This document shows positions 41,401 to 48,954 of a stretch of DNA of 64,000 nucleotides, in pieces. Within the stretch, counting starts at the first letter, position 1. The number at the start of each line of letters is the position of its first letter. The stretch lies in assembly GCA_963732905.1 (NCBI GenBank), contig CAVTBM010000004.1, forward strand, positions 682,001 through 746,000, given 5' to 3'. A program made the translations under genes and the position numbers. The notes beneath the pieces were generated by a model that saw only the letters and a program-made list of their open reading frames with translations, had not been told where the DNA came from and ran no database searches. Source of the DNA: DASQZK01 sp963732905 (lineage in GTDB: Bacteria; Bacteroidota; Bacteroidia; Bacteroidales; GCA-2748055).

Positions 41401-43351
41401 CGGAGTAAAGAACACAAGTCTCATGGAGGAGCCGGAACATGTGTTTATGACAGGCGGAATTCATACCATTACACTCATCGGGGAAACCACCCAGGGTTGT
41501 GCCGACACCCTCAAAAAGGCTATACAGTTCCATACCAGGCCTGTTGGTTCCTTTGCCTGGGCCAGTGAATGTTTCAATGCTGGTGCGCCCACTCTATTCA
41601 TCAGCCAGATGAAAAGTACGGAACCGATTACCAAATATGTGTGGACCTTCGTGAATTCCGGGGGTAATATCACCAAAAACAATAATGATTCTGTTTACTA
41701 TACATTCAGTAAAATAGATAATTATACTGTCAGACTTTACACCGAAACGAGCGGAGGTTGCGGGGATACGGCAGAAAGGGTTATTCGTCTCAAACCGATT
41801 ATCGATCTTCAGACTACCTTCCCATATGCCCAGAATTTCAACGGTGACAATGGTTCCTGGACGACGGATATGGCTGACACATCCGGGTACAACAGCTGGG
41901 ATTACAGCGCGGTGGATTACAGTCATGCAGGTTCAAATCAAACCCCCGCATGGCATATCGTACCTCCTGGCAATCCGGTTTCCGAGCAGTCGTATATTGT
42001 CTCACCATGTTTCGATTTCAGCAGTGTCGAAAAACCAATGATAACCATGGATATCTATAAAAGCCTTGAAAGCGGAAATGAGGGTGTAGTGCTTCAGGCA
42101 AAATCCGACAGTAGTCTGAAATGGCGTAATGTTGGTATGCCCGGTGACGGAATTAACTGGTATGACTCGGATCAGATCGGATGGATGCCGGCAGGACAGG
42201 ATACCGGCTGGACCGGTAACAGTTATACGGGAACCGGAAGCGGATGGATCAACGCCAGACATGATCTTGATTTTCTGTCAGGGAAGACAGGCGTACAGTT
42301 CCGTCTCTTCTACGGCTCTCCTCATACCACTTCCGGTGAAGAAGGATTTGCTTTTGACAATATGATGATCAGTTCCCGGACCCGGAATGTATTGCTGGAA
42401 CATTTTACCAATGCATCCAGCAGTAAAAGCAAGACGGTTGACGCAGAGGTTAACCCATTGTATAACCGGTTCTTCGATGACGTGGTCAAGCTTGAGTATC
42501 ACACCGAATTTCCCGGCGATGATCCTTTGAACCTCCTGAATCCCGCCATGCCGGCCACCAGGGTGCTGTTCTATGGTATTACCACCGTTCCCTTCTCGGT
42601 CCTGGACGGGGGGACGGACAATTCTTTACGCTTCGACTATATCTCTTCATCGCTTGAAGCAAAGGATATCAGACTTCAGTCGCTTGAAGATCCCGAATTC
42701 AATATTGATCTTGCGGTAACTTATGGCGACAACCAGCTTGATGCGGATGTGACCGTTACTGCTCAAAAAGATCTTCCCCAGGAAGAAAGAATCATTCAGG
42801 TTGTAATTTTTGAGAAACTGATCAATAACGTCAATACCATAAACGGGGAGACCAGTTTCCTGAATGTTACGAAAGATATGCTTCCCAATGCTGCGGGTAC
42901 CGCTGTATTCGACAGCTGGACAAAGGGCCAGTCGTTGCAATATCAATATCACTGGAATTATCAGAACGTATTTAATCCCGATATGATCAGGGTTGCTGCC
43001 TTCATTCAGAGCGACGTTTCTCAGGAGGTTTATCAGGCAGTGACAAATGATACTTCAAAAATTACCACAGGGGTGAAAGAGATCAGGCTTGCCGGCCCCG
43101 GTATCAGTATATATCCTAATCCGGCTTCCGATATTCTAAATGTCAGGATCAGCCCGGAAAACCATGAGAAGTGTATCGTTGAAATCCTTGATCTTAGTGG
43201 AAGAATCGTGATCAGCGAACCCATGTACGAAAACGAGAGTGAAAAACAGCTGGGTTTGAATGCCCTGAACAAAGGTTTGTATTTTGTAAGGGTAAGAAAC
43301 AGCAGGGGAACCACCTGGAGTGTCACCAAGCTCGTTGTTATGAAAAATTGA
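35408..43351 (+). CDS. Giant InlB-repeat surface protein with Omp28-like region and T9SS tail
   Basis: 2647 aa. After a signal peptide (hydrophobic core about residues 20-36, ending MQAAG) comes one divergent InlB-type B-repeat (NGTVSANPN, FSAWSGDASG). Then there are about 14 related repeats of about 82 aa (residues about 145-1298), eight of them almost identical. Next are several Ig/cadherin-like domains with DAQAPVI- and DAHSPVV-type starts, further PKD-like domains (WSWNFGDPTSG), and a jelly-roll-like region (YAQNFNGDNGSW). A segment like the Omp28-related proteins follows (VLLEHFTNASSS, PFSVLDGG), and finally a type-A T9SS sorting domain (ISIYPNPASD...GLYFVRV). A stalk-like adhesin or matrix protein is likely. 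Strong terminator downstream. Confidence 0.85.
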   Translation: MKTKNLCTIFPSIRISRKAIFLMILLTTSLSVSNMQAAGTGFPTLLHSRYVSGLVSSESPENQQAYGKALLLTQYTLNTLTTGNGTVSANPNQLSYDSATNVQLTATPDAGWSFSAWSGDASGSVNPLSVTMDGNKNITATFIQITHQLTVQTDGTAGAAVSPSGTFAVNESAATPISVTTVPSGYTFVSWTVFVGGSNAVFGDANSASTTVSLTGDATVQANFAHITRQLTLQTDGTAGAVITPSSPATVNDGASTPISVTVPSGYTFTGWTVTSGPSYAAIANASLASTTVTLTGGNSTLQANFAHITRQLTLQTDGTAGAVITPSSPATVNDGASTPISVTVPSGYTFTGWTVTSGPSYAAIANASLASTTVTLTGGNSTLQANFAHITRQLTLQTDGTAGAVITPSSPATVNDGASTPISVTVPSGYTFTGWTVTSGPSYAAIANASLASTTVTLTGGNSTLQANFAHITRQLTLQTDGTAGAVITPSSPATVNDGASTPISVTVPSGYTFTGWTVTSGPSYAAIANASLASTTVTLTGGNSTLQANFAHITRQLTLQTDGTAGAVITPSSPATVNDGASTPISVTVPSGYTFTGWTVTSGPSYAAIANASLASTTVTLTGGNSTLQANFAHITRQLTLQTDGTAGAVITPSSPATVNDGASTPISVTVPSGYTFTGWTVTSGPSYAAIANASLASTTVTLTGGNSTLQANFAHITRQLTLQTDGTAGAVITPSSPATVNDGASTPISVTVPSGYTFTGWTVTSGPSYAAIANASLASTTVTLTGGNSTLQANFAHITRQLTLQTDGTAGAVITPSSPATVNDGASTPISVTVPSGYTFTGWTVTVGPSYAAIANASLASTTVTLTGGNSTLQANFAILTRQLFLQTDGTPGAVVSPSGNSTVNEGAATPISVTTIPSGYTFTNWTVTAGLGNATFGNANSASTTVTLSGGNATVQANFAHIPRQLTVKTDGTAGAVVSPSGTSTVNDGAATPISVTTVPAGYAFLNWTVTAGGTNASIANSSLMNTTVTLSGGNGTVQANFIHITRQLTVQTDGTIGAVVNPSGTVVVNEGAATSISVTTVPTGYSFVNWTVSAGGTNATIADASSISTTVTLSGGNATVRANFAQITRQLTVQTDGTAGAVVSPAGDNTVVEGAATPISVTTVPAGYKFVNWTVTVGGVNATIANASSANTTVTLSGGNATVQANFALITRQLTVQTDGTSGVVINPSGTLTVTQGVATPITVTTVPVGYSFVNWTVTAGGPNATIANVNASNTTVTLSGGDATVQANFMKYPVITNVSILNQPMKIGDVVTANISTADDGGITYSLVSGTIGGYTLGSLIRVTSTTYSATFTIIAGGNSYTAGQAIPVANLVLTDGTLQSAPFAKSITQNNDPIDAQAPVINLVSVLSGNKKVGDLVVLIIAADGTGYTINPASELNGIPVTESNMSFQEAGGGSYTLSYTVQEGDNDVAAGTLQASIILNDQLGNASSPVTTVQNKNQLTIDAHSPVVQQMQVPAGDIGPGGVVNITIHADGTGYTATNLTTINGISLSSSRVTFSELSGGLYTLSYTVAEGDNPVSRGGLQVRVYLRDAAGNIGGPWSNLDPNSLLIYTARPTATISGTQSICNGDIATITVSLTGKSPWSFKLFNGSTTKDYTDINTPSHQIIITPTTTTTFTVTEVTDVNGVTNTGSGSAKVTVNARTDVQIINLNAAYNILDPPVLLEASISGGTFSGPGVNSSTGYFDPAVADTTNSPHTIYYTYTNPSGCVSMDSAMVFVLGARGDIFIPKTVYCDFNDPFNVTAVNGTGTTGSFKLQDSSGNEVSGLTDNGNNTAQVNPQVLAVGKYTVVYEYVDIIPLSLTKDFLVETVSQPTILTPTASVYCQNVPAVALTSNISTAVFQGPGVTGNVGDGFFFNPSGANVGSNVITATSSSAHGCSKSVSDTIKINFAPNVDFSVDKMCISTQDTISFANATVSKDMVSGWSWNFGDPTSGVKNTSLMEEPEHVFMTGGIHTITLIGETTQGCADTLKKAIQFHTRPVGSFAWASECFNAGAPTLFISQMKSTEPITKYVWTFVNSGGNITKNNNDSVYYTFSKIDNYTVRLYTETSGGCGDTAERVIRLKPIIDLQTTFPYAQNFNGDNGSWTTDMADTSGYNSWDYSAVDYSHAGSNQTPAWHIVPPGNPVSEQSYIVSPCFDFSSVEKPMITMDIYKSLESGNEGVVLQAKSDSSLKWRNVGMPGDGINWYDSDQIGWMPAGQDTGWTGNSYTGTGSGWINARHDLDFLSGKTGVQFRLFYGSPHTTSGEEGFAFDNMMISSRTRNVLLEHFTNASSSKSKTVDAEVNPLYNRFFDDVVKLEYHTEFPGDDPLNLLNPAMPATRVLFYGITTVPFSVLDGGTDNSLRFDYISSSLEAKDIRLQSLEDPEFNIDLAVTYGDNQLDADVTVTAQKDLPQEERIIQVVIFEKLINNVNTINGETSFLNVTKDMLPNAAGTAVFDSWTKGQSLQYQYHWNYQNVFNPDMIRVAAFIQSDVSQEVYQAVTNDTSKITTGVKEIRLAGPGISIYPNPASDILNVRISPENHEKCIVEILDLSGRIVISEPMYENESEKQLGLNALNKGLYFVRVRNSRGTTWSVTKLVVMKN
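36083..38050 (+). repeat. Eight tandem 246-bp repeats, nearly identical
   Basis: Units start at 36083, 36329, 36575, 36821, 37067, 37313, 37559 and 37805 and encode 82 aa each (beginning HITRQLTLQTDGTAG). The only differences I noticed are a synonymous G to A in unit four (about 36925) and a few changes in unit eight (TVGPSY for TSGPSY). More divergent copies lie on both sides. The period is a multiple of three, so copy-number change would keep the frame. Confidence 0.95.
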
Positions 43352-43364
43352 AAGTGAAGATACC

Positions 43365-43406
43365 GGGCCACAATGAGGACCTTTACCGGCTCGTTGTGGC
43401 CCTTTT
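43365..43406 (+). terminator. Rho-independent terminator after the giant repeat gene
   Basis: GGGCCACAATGA (43365-43376) pairs with TCGTTGTGGCCC (43391-43402), 12 bp with one U-G wobble, followed by TTTT. It starts 14 bases after the stop codon. Confidence 0.88.
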
Positions 43407-43603
43407 ACTGCCTAATGAAACCAGTTATTCAGATACTTTTTTCACCCGAACCAAAGCCACTGATCCTTGTTTATTGAAATGTCATCAACGGAAGGCAGAA
43501 TGTCTGCAAACGCCAAACCAACCGGTCATATGTTACCTCCTTTCGGATATGCTGAGAAAAGCCGGATGGAACGGAAGTCATCCTTAATCCGGGAAGATTC
43601 TAA

Positions 43604-44644
43604 ATGGAAGCTAAGAAAATTAAAAACCACATGAGAAGAAACAGGATCATTGCAGGCATGGTCATTTTTCTGGTTTTTATGTATTATCCCGCGTTGCTTT
43701 TTTTCTCACATTTCCTGGCTAAAACCGAACGGGTTAAAGCTAATACTCTGGTGATTGAGGGCTGGTTGCAAGGGTCGAGCCTGAAACAGGCTTGTGCTGA
43801 ATTTAGGCGTAATCACTATGATTATATCATTACGACCGGTAATATGGTTCCGGATGAATATGAGCTGGATCAGAACGGGTACCTGATCTTTTACCCTAAA
43901 TGTCCGGATTCCACCGATCGAAGGGTTAAAATCCATCATCTGGGCGTAAAAGCGTATAGCTCTCTTCCGGGCAGGGATGCCGCACATTTCAATTTTTGGG
44001 TGAATGATTCACTGATCATGGGCTTCAAAACAGAGAAACGGGTCAGAACCTATAAAATAGTCTGGAAAGGCGCATTATCAGAACTGGATTCTGTTCTTAT
44101 CCAGTTTGACAATGACAAATCTTCGTACGGGGACAGGAATTTGTTTGTTACCGGGTTGTTTATCGACAATACGTCTTTCAGGCCGTATTCTCTGAAGGCT
44201 GATTATGACATATCACGACTTGACGGAATACGGAGAGAGGAAAGAAATTCTGATTCCTATGCCGGGCAGGCCCGTTCAGAATTGATCCGTCTTGGCATTG
44301 AACCGGACAAAATCATTTCCGTACCCGGCTATAAGACGAATCTCAACCGTACCTATCATAGTGTTGTTGCCTTACAGAACTGGCTTGATCATTCCGGTTA
44401 TAAGATAAAGGGGATTAATGTTGTCAGTTACGGAATCCATTCCAGGAGGACATGGCTGACTTACAAAGAGGTACTGGGCCATCATCGCCGGATCGGGATC
44501 ATTGCCCTTCCTGACGTGTATCACAAACTGCCTGAATGGTCCGCGGTATTTTTTGAGTCAAAACAAATCGCAGCCTATCTCTATTACAAATTCATCCTTT
44601 TACCCCTTCAATCCCTCACCCGCGGGGAACATCATGCCAGTTAA
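43604..44644 (+). CDS. YdcF/DUF218-family membrane protein with inserted CBM60-like domain
   Basis: 346 aa. Residues about 13-39 form one membrane helix. Residues 46-80 are the first part of a DUF218 (YdcF/SanA/ElyC) domain (ANTLVIEGWL, YIITTGN). The second part resumes at about 218-310 (SYAGQARSELIRLGI, NRTYHSVVAL, VVSYGIHSRRTW). Between them, about residues 98-195 resemble the calcium-dependent xylan-binding module family (CBM60-like), best seen at FDNDKSSYGDRNLFV, where Asp and Asn residues could bind calcium. The biochemical role of DUF218 proteins is not settled; several affect envelope polysaccharide. The inserted module and the position before the initiating sugar transferase suggest handling of a glycan on the outer face of the inner membrane. 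Start ATG 43604. Confidence 0.8.
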   Translation: MEAKKIKNHMRRNRIIAGMVIFLVFMYYPALLFFSHFLAKTERVKANTLVIEGWLQGSSLKQACAEFRRNHYDYIITTGNMVPDEYELDQNGYLIFYPKCPDSTDRRVKIHHLGVKAYSSLPGRDAAHFNFWVNDSLIMGFKTEKRVRTYKIVWKGALSELDSVLIQFDNDKSSYGDRNLFVTGLFIDNTSFRPYSLKADYDISRLDGIRREERNSDSYAGQARSELIRLGIEPDKIISVPGYKTNLNRTYHSVVALQNWLDHSGYKIKGINVVSYGIHSRRTWLTYKEVLGHHRRIGIIALPDVYHKLPEWSAVFFESKQIAAYLYYKFILLPLQSLTRGEHHAS

Positions 44645-44842
44645 CCTGAAAATTGCCGCCGGCCGGCTTTTTTATATCATCCCGGACTTCCAGGATGCAT
44701 AAAACCTATGCCTGCAGGGCTATAAGATTCATCCCAAAATCCTTCATCTTTGTACGCTCATTGCCTGGAAACGGATGTTCATCAAATAATTTTCGTTCAT
44801 ATTTAATAATAGTGTACTTTCGGATCTCCTAATCCTATATAT

Positions 44843-46288
44843 ATGACATCTGCGGGTCTTCAGAATAAAATATCTTCAATATATTTGTCTAATCGCGTTG
44901 AAGGACGAAAAAGGCATCTGTTGATTTTTGAGCTGTTTATTGTCAGCTGTGTTTATTTATTCTCTTTATTTCTCTGGAAGAGTCTGTTCAGCATGAGGGC
45001 AGGATTCACCAGTGAATATCTCCTTTTAGGTTTATATAACATCATTTCCTGGGTATTGTTATACCGGCTCACTATTATTGCAAAACTTCCCAGGACACAG
45101 AGATACATTCAGATCTTTTTCAATTTTGCAAGGGTAGCTTTCCTGGAGTTGTTCGTTCTGTTTGCCTTAAAGTATCTCTTTGGTTATACTTCTGTGGATG
45201 CTTATTTCCTGTTCTTTTATGCCGGGATAAACTTTTTTGTCTTGTTTCATGTGAGAGTATTCACGTACAAGATATTCAAAACCTACCGGGCTAAGGGTTA
45301 CGATTTGCACAAGGTCATTGTTATAGCCGATTCGCATACCGAGGATCTTATCGAGAAAATTCTGACCAACAAAGACTGGGGTTTTGAGATTGTGAAAATA
45401 TTCTCAGACTCAAAGGTCATCGGGTACAAATTTGGGTCAGAAATTCCTGTCCTCCCCGAATCTGCCAATCTTAAAGAGGTTCTTGATCATGAAGTGATTG
45501 ATGAGGTCATTCTCGCAAAGAGTAATATAAGTAAGAGTTATCTGAAGGAGATTACGAGCATATGTAATGAAGTTGGGGTGATTTTCAGGCTTCAATCAGA
45601 CCTTTCTACATTAAAGACTTCAGGCATACAGCTTTACACGCTGAACAATGCAGAAATGCTTACCCTGATCGATACTCCGTCCAGTAATTTATCGTTGTTT
45701 TACAAAATGGCAACCGACCTGTACTTCTCATTTTTATTTTTAATCTTTTTTTCGCCGTTACTCCTCTTAATTAGCATTCTTATTAAGATTGATTCAAGGG
45801 GTCCTGTTATATTCAAACAGGAGAGGGTTGGTTTACGCGGACGCAGGTTTACGCTTTATAAGTTCAGGTCGATGTATACCGGTGCTGAAGGCAGTCTTTC
45901 GGAGCTAAAAGCCTTGAATGAAATGGATGGACCTGTCTTCAAAATAAAGAATGACCCACGGATCACCCGCATTGGTAAGATACTGAGAAAGACTGGTTTG
46001 GATGAATTGCCCCAGCTTTATAATGTTTTCAGGGGAGAAATGTCACTGATTGGTCCGCGTCCGCCGCTGGCTTCGGAGGTGGTCAATTACGAAAGGTGGC
46101 AGTTACGCCGGCTTTCAGTAAAGCCCGGTATCACCTGTACCTGGCAGGTCATTCCGAACAGGAATGAGGTTAAATTCGAACACTGGATGCAACTTGATCT
46201 TCAGTATATTGATAACTGGTCTCTTTGGAAGGACTTCAGCCTGCTGATCAAGACGATCCGGACTGTTTTATTCGCCTCAGGTCATTAA
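44843..46288 (+). CDS. Undecaprenyl-phosphate sugar-1-phosphate transferase (WcaJ/polyprenyl glycosylphosphotransferase family)
   Basis: 481 aa. It has four N-terminal membrane helices, a middle CoA-binding-like Rossmann region (about 145-250, KVIVIADSHTEDLIEK), a fifth hydrophobic segment near 290-310, then the catalytic bacterial sugar transferase domain: FKQERVGLRGRRFTLYKFRS, DELPQLYNVFRGEMSLIGPR (Asp-Glu catalytic pair) and KPGITCTWQV. It transfers a sugar-1-phosphate (often glucose or galactose) to undecaprenyl phosphate and so starts the repeat unit. It would be the first step for the Wzx/Wzy genes at 11-25 kb. A terminator follows at 46316. The sugar specificity cannot be read from the sequence. 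Confidence 0.93.
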   Translation: MTSAGLQNKISSIYLSNRVEGRKRHLLIFELFIVSCVYLFSLFLWKSLFSMRAGFTSEYLLLGLYNIISWVLLYRLTIIAKLPRTQRYIQIFFNFARVAFLELFVLFALKYLFGYTSVDAYFLFFYAGINFFVLFHVRVFTYKIFKTYRAKGYDLHKVIVIADSHTEDLIEKILTNKDWGFEIVKIFSDSKVIGYKFGSEIPVLPESANLKEVLDHEVIDEVILAKSNISKSYLKEITSICNEVGVIFRLQSDLSTLKTSGIQLYTLNNAEMLTLIDTPSSNLSLFYKMATDLYFSFLFLIFFSPLLLLISILIKIDSRGPVIFKQERVGLRGRRFTLYKFRSMYTGAEGSLSELKALNEMDGPVFKIKNDPRITRIGKILRKTGLDELPQLYNVFRGEMSLIGPRPPLASEVVNYERWQLRRLSVKPGITCTWQVIPNRNEVKFEHWMQLDLQYIDNWSLWKDFSLLIKTIRTVLFASGH

Positions 46289-46315
46289 TTAAACCCTTCT
46301 TCCTTTGACAACATA

Positions 46316-46344
46316 GACCGGCCCTGATTTCAGTACGGTCTTTT
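46316..46344 (+). terminator. Hairpin terminator after the sugar transferase
   Basis: GACCG (46316-46320) pairs with CGGTC (46336-46340), with an inner CTGA/TCAG stem, followed by TTTT. It lies 27 bases after the stop of the sugar transferase, separating it from the GDP-fucose genes. Confidence 0.65.
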
Positions 46345-46572
46345 CCGGTTGTTCATACTGTATGAATGTTCCATTGCACTGTTATTGGAGGTGGTTTCAT
46401 AGTTTATGTTTTCGGAACAGGGTATATTTCCGTGAACTTCGTATCTTTATGGAGCGTTATGAAGGACCGGAAGTTGTGTATGTATTATTTTTACCGGCGT
46501 AGCCCCGGCAAGGGATGATATACTCAGGGCGTTTCCGGGAAACAGAAAAAGAAATTCTAACTTTCCAATTAT

Positions 46573-47703
46573 ATGGCAAAAACCGCATTAATCACGGGCA
46601 TTACAGGACAGGACGGAGCATACCTTGCAGAATTGTTGCTGGAGAAAGGGTATATTGTTCATGGGATCAAGCGAAGAAGTTCGCTGTTCAACACCCACAG
46701 GATTGATCATCTGTATCAGGATCCGCATGAAAAAGACAAACGGTTTTTTCTTCATTACGGGGATCTTACCGATTCCACCAATCTGATCCGGATTATTCAG
46801 GAAACCCAGCCCGACGAAATTTACAACCTGGGAGCGATGAGTCATGTCCAGGTTTCGTTTGAAACGCCTGAATATACAGCTAATGCAGATGGTATTGGTG
46901 CTTTGCGTTTACTTGAGGCAATCAGGCTTCTCGGTTTGGAGAAAAAAACCAGATTTTACCAGGCTTCGACAAGCGAACTTTACGGGCTGGTTCAGGAGGT
47001 CCCTCAGAGTGAAAAGACCCCGTTTTATCCACGGAGCCCGTATGCGGTGGCCAAGCTTTACGGTTACTGGATTACCGTAAATTACCGGGAAGCCTATAAG
47101 ATTTATGCCTGTAATGGTATTCTTTTCAACCATGAATCGCCGATACGCGGAGAGACTTTTGTTACAAGGAAAATTACACGGGGCGTATCTCAGATCGTCC
47201 TGGGTCTCACGGAAAAGATCTTTTTGGGAAATCTTTCAGCCAAAAGGGACTGGGGACACGCCAAAGATTACGTCAGGGCGATGTATATGATTCTGCAGCA
47301 GGATATAGCCGATGATTATGTTGTTGCTACGGGCATCACCACTTCGGTGCGCGATTTTGTAGGGCTGGCTTTCCGGGAAGTAGGTATTGAAGTTGAATTC
47401 AGAGGAACAGGTGTTGGAGAAAAAGGTTATATCTCTGAGATAGGGATTCTTCCGGAAGGATGTGTTCTCGACCGGAAATCCATTGGCCAGTGTGTTGTTG
47501 AAATCGATCCGAATTATTTCCGCCCCACCGAAGTTGATCTTCTTATTGGCAATCCTGATAAGATCATGCAGAAACTCGGATGGAAGCCTGAATATGAACT
47601 GCAGGACCTTGTCAGTGAGATGATCAGCAGCGATCTGAAGCTTATGGCCAGGGATAAAGCATTGTCTGACATGGGCCATAAGGTTAACCAATCTTTTGAA
47701 TGA
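46573..47703 (+). CDS. gmd: GDP-mannose 4,6-dehydratase
   Basis: 376 aa short-chain-dehydrogenase-family enzyme converting GDP-D-mannose to GDP-4-keto-6-deoxymannose with NADP(H). Seen: N-terminal nucleotide motif ITGITGQDGAYLAELLLEKG, HGIKRRSS, NLGAMSHVQVSFE, the catalytic region STSELYG and the Tyr-x-x-x-Lys pair in SPYAVAKLYGYW, NHESPIRGETFVTRK, and WGHAKDYV. Length and order are standard. The next gene completes the pathway to GDP-L-fucose. Start ATG 46573. Confidence 0.97.
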   Translation: MAKTALITGITGQDGAYLAELLLEKGYIVHGIKRRSSLFNTHRIDHLYQDPHEKDKRFFLHYGDLTDSTNLIRIIQETQPDEIYNLGAMSHVQVSFETPEYTANADGIGALRLLEAIRLLGLEKKTRFYQASTSELYGLVQEVPQSEKTPFYPRSPYAVAKLYGYWITVNYREAYKIYACNGILFNHESPIRGETFVTRKITRGVSQIVLGLTEKIFLGNLSAKRDWGHAKDYVRAMYMILQQDIADDYVVATGITTSVRDFVGLAFREVGIEVEFRGTGVGEKGYISEIGILPEGCVLDRKSIGQCVVEIDPNYFRPTEVDLLIGNPDKIMQKLGWKPEYELQDLVSEMISSDLKLMARDKALSDMGHKVNQSFE

Positions 47704-47748
47704 ACATTCTGTACACTTTTTTTTCTAATAATCATACATGATAAGGTG

Positions 47749-48852
47749 ATGATTTCCAAATCAGCTAAGATTTACGTTGCAGGTCATCTGGGTCTGGTGG
47801 GCTCGGCCCTGGTGAGAAAACTCAAAGAAAAAGGTTATTCCAACCTGCTATTCAGGTCGTATGAGGAACTCGATCTGATGGACACTCCGGCCGTTGATGC
47901 ATTTTTCTCCAAAGAAAAGCCGGATTATATTTTTCTTGCTGCCGCAAAGGTTGGGGGCATAATGGCCAATAATATTTACAGGGCCGATTTTATTTACAAC
48001 AACATTCAGATACAGAATAATGTCATTTACCATGCATATAAATATGGTGTAAAGAAGCTGTTGTTTCTTGGAAGCTCCTGTATCTATCCGAAGGATGCAC
48101 CCCAACCGCTTAAGGAGGAGTACCTGCTTACATCCGAGCTTGAATACACCAATGAACCTTACGCCATAGCAAAGATTGCCGGCATTAAAATGTGCGAATC
48201 TTTCAATCTTCAGTATAACACCAACTTTATCGCGGTGATGCCTACGAATCTCTTTGGTCCGAATGATAATTTCGACCTGGAGAAGTCGCATGTTCTTCCG
48301 GCGGTAATACGGAAGCTACATCTCGGCAAGTGTTTACTTGACGGTGACATGGACGGGATCAGGAAAGATTTTAACCGGTATCCGGTTGAAGGCATGGATG
48401 GATCAGCTAATGAAGCCCGTCTGACCGGGTTGATGAATAAATACGGAATTACGAAGGAAGGACAGGAAGTGACGGTAAGGTTCTGGGGCACCGGGACACC
48501 ACGAAGAGAGTTCCTTCATTCTGACGACCTGGCGGATGCCTGCGTGTACATTTTTGAAAATCTTGATTTTACGGACCTGGTTCCTGATAAAAAGATGTTC
48601 GAACAGACCGTAAAAAATATCAAGAACACCCACATTAACATTGGTACGGGTCGTGATATTACGATCGGGGAACTGGTAGAGCTGGTACGACGTATCACAG
48701 GTTACAAAGGGCTCATTGACTGGGACCGTTTAAAGCCCGACGGTACCAGCCAGAAACTGATGGATGTAAGTAAGCTTCATTCTCTGGGGTGGAAGGAAAA
48801 GCTTAGTCTTGAAGAAGGCATCAGACAAGTATATCAGACTTATATATCATAA
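47749..48852 (+). CDS. fcl: GDP-L-fucose synthase
   Basis: 367 aa. This epimerase-reductase turns GDP-4-keto-6-deoxymannose into GDP-L-fucose. Seen: IYVAGHLGLVGSALVRKL, FLAAAKVGGIMANN, FLGSSCIYPKDAPQPLKEE, and the catalytic Tyr-x-x-x-Lys in EPYAIAKIAGIKMCE. A segment of about 45 residues (GKCLLDGDMDGIRKDFNRYP...KYGITKEG) is inserted before VRFWGTGTPRREFLHSDDLA; this longer form is common in Bacteroidota. It lies 45 bases after gmd and is surely co-transcribed. A GTG directly before the ATG at 47749 could also be read; the ATG is preferred. Confidence 0.96.
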   Translation: MISKSAKIYVAGHLGLVGSALVRKLKEKGYSNLLFRSYEELDLMDTPAVDAFFSKEKPDYIFLAAAKVGGIMANNIYRADFIYNNIQIQNNVIYHAYKYGVKKLLFLGSSCIYPKDAPQPLKEEYLLTSELEYTNEPYAIAKIAGIKMCESFNLQYNTNFIAVMPTNLFGPNDNFDLEKSHVLPAVIRKLHLGKCLLDGDMDGIRKDFNRYPVEGMDGSANEARLTGLMNKYGITKEGQEVTVRFWGTGTPRREFLHSDDLADACVYIFENLDFTDLVPDKKMFEQTVKNIKNTHINIGTGRDITIGELVELVRRITGYKGLIDWDRLKPDGTSQKLMDVSKLHSLGWKEKLSLEEGIRQVYQTYIS

Positions 48853-48954
48853 ATACATTCAGGACGATATAGGTTTTTCTATTCTGAATAATTATCTTTC
48901 GGATCAGTTTCATCCAAAATGATTACCTGTATCTATTTTATTAACTAAATAAAA

